NCBI GenBank assembly: GCA_902798675.1
Contig: CADBXQ010000083.1
Coordinates: 1 to 5,798 of the forward strand
Direction of reading: 5' to 3'
DNA from: Oscillospiraceae bacterium
GTDB taxonomy: Bacteria > Bacillota > Clostridia > Oscillospirales > Ruminococcaceae
Length of the DNA stretch: 5,798 nt
Shown here: piece after piece, positions 5,449-5,798 of the stretch
How positions within the stretch are numbered: position 1 is the first letter of the stretch
How the letters are laid out: each line of letters opens with the position of its first letter
Program-made: the position numbers and the translations under genes
Notes under the pieces: generated by a model
Told to the model about the DNA's origin: nothing
The model's database searches: none
What the model saw: the letters and a program-made list of their open reading frames with translations, nothing else

Positions 5449-5798
5449 ATGACTGAGAAACTGACAAGAGTCGAACGCGACTCAATTGGGGAGATGAATA
5501 TACCGATCGATGCATATTACGGTGTTCAGTCTCTTCGTGCCCGTGAGAATTTCATGATCACCGGATACACCATGCGGCCGGAAATGATCAACAGCCTTGC
5601 TCAGGTCAAAAAGGCCTGCGCTGTGGCGAACCTGAAGGCAGGACAGCTTCACCAGGACGTTGCGGACGCCATTATCAAGGCCTGCAACGAGATCCTTGAA
5701 GGCAAACTGCATCAGGAATTCATTGTCGATCCGATCCAGGGCAGCGCGGGAACCTCGATGAATATGAATGCCAATGAGGTGATCGCCAACCGTGCCAT
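5449..5798 (+). CDS. aspA: Aspartate ammonia-lyase (aspartase), N-terminal 116 residues, cut by the right edge
   Basis: Aspartase converts L-aspartate to fumarate and ammonia in the cytoplasm, feeding aspartate into anaerobic fumarate respiration or nitrogen metabolism. The fragment shows the family N-terminus (RVERDSIGEMNIPIDAYYGV), the substrate-binding region SLRARENFMITG, and DPIQGSAGTSMNMNANEVIANRA. The NMNANEVIANRA ending is characteristic of AspA and separates it from fumarase FumC. Most relatives read QGGAGTS where this has QGSAGTS. The full enzyme is about 470 residues; the GSSxMPxKxN catalytic loop lies outside the window. AGGGGG (5433-5438) sits ten bases before the ATG. Base composition is about 54% G+C in the part counted, well above the rest of the window, so this gene belongs to different sequence from the ABC operon or has been joined to it. 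Confidence 0.93.
   Translation, partial: MTEKLTRVERDSIGEMNIPIDAYYGVQSLRARENFMITGYTMRPEMINSLAQVKKACAVANLKAGQLHQDVADAIIKACNEILEGKLHQEFIVDPIQGSAGTSMNMNANEVIANRA

Noticed and set aside
1..5798. CRISPR arrays, tRNA or rRNA genes, insertion sequences
   Set aside because: I saw no regularly spaced repeats, no tRNA-like cloverleaf, no rRNA motifs and no transposase-like reading frame.

Overview
The window looks like DNA from low-GC anaerobic Gram-positive bacteria (Clostridia-like). The evidence is strong GGAGG-type ribosome sites, near-consensus sigma-A promoters, A/T-rich intergenic DNA, tightly overlapping genes and the gene families present. I cannot name a genus. The last ~430 bases are clearly richer in G+C than the rest (by hand count 65/120 at 5581-5700 against 45/120 at 5221-5340) and may come from a different chromosome or locus.

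Layout. (1) 1-2479, minus strand: a PMCA-type (IIB) Ca2+-transporting P-type ATPase. It runs off the left edge and is broken by a frameshift just before its catalytic DKTG loop, where about 19 bases appear to be missing. (2) 2480-2960: A/T-rich divergent intergenic region with the ATPase promoter on the minus strand and two small overlapping ORFs of unknown status. (3) 2961-3333: a compact leader for the ABC operon. It has a perfect TTGACA-17-TATAAT promoter, a 16-codon Phe/Ile-rich leader ORF, a GC-rich terminator hairpin with a mutually exclusive antiterminator starting at the leader stop codon, a second terminator, and then a 29-codon Phe/Ile-rich ORF with a strong ribosome site. (4) 3334-5364, plus strand: a substrate-binding protein (COG2984/TrpX type), its membrane permease (COG4120 type) and the first 64 residues of the ATPase (COG1101 type), with start/stop overlaps. 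(5) About 5359-5365: an abrupt junction. The ABC ATPase stops after Walker A and is followed by what looks like the C-terminal tail of an unrelated protein, then the start of aspA (aspartate ammonia-lyase), which runs off the right edge.

How the parts work together. The ABC genes form one uptake operon of a family associated with aromatic amino acids (tryptophan). The leader upstream has the geometry of ribosome-mediated transcription attenuation. A ribosome that finishes the leader peptide would cover the 5' half of the antiterminator and let the terminator form; a ribosome stalled on earlier codons would leave it free. I consider this the most interesting signal in the window. The ATPase frameshift and the ABC/aspA junction could each be real mutations or assembly artefacts, and the sequence alone does not decide.
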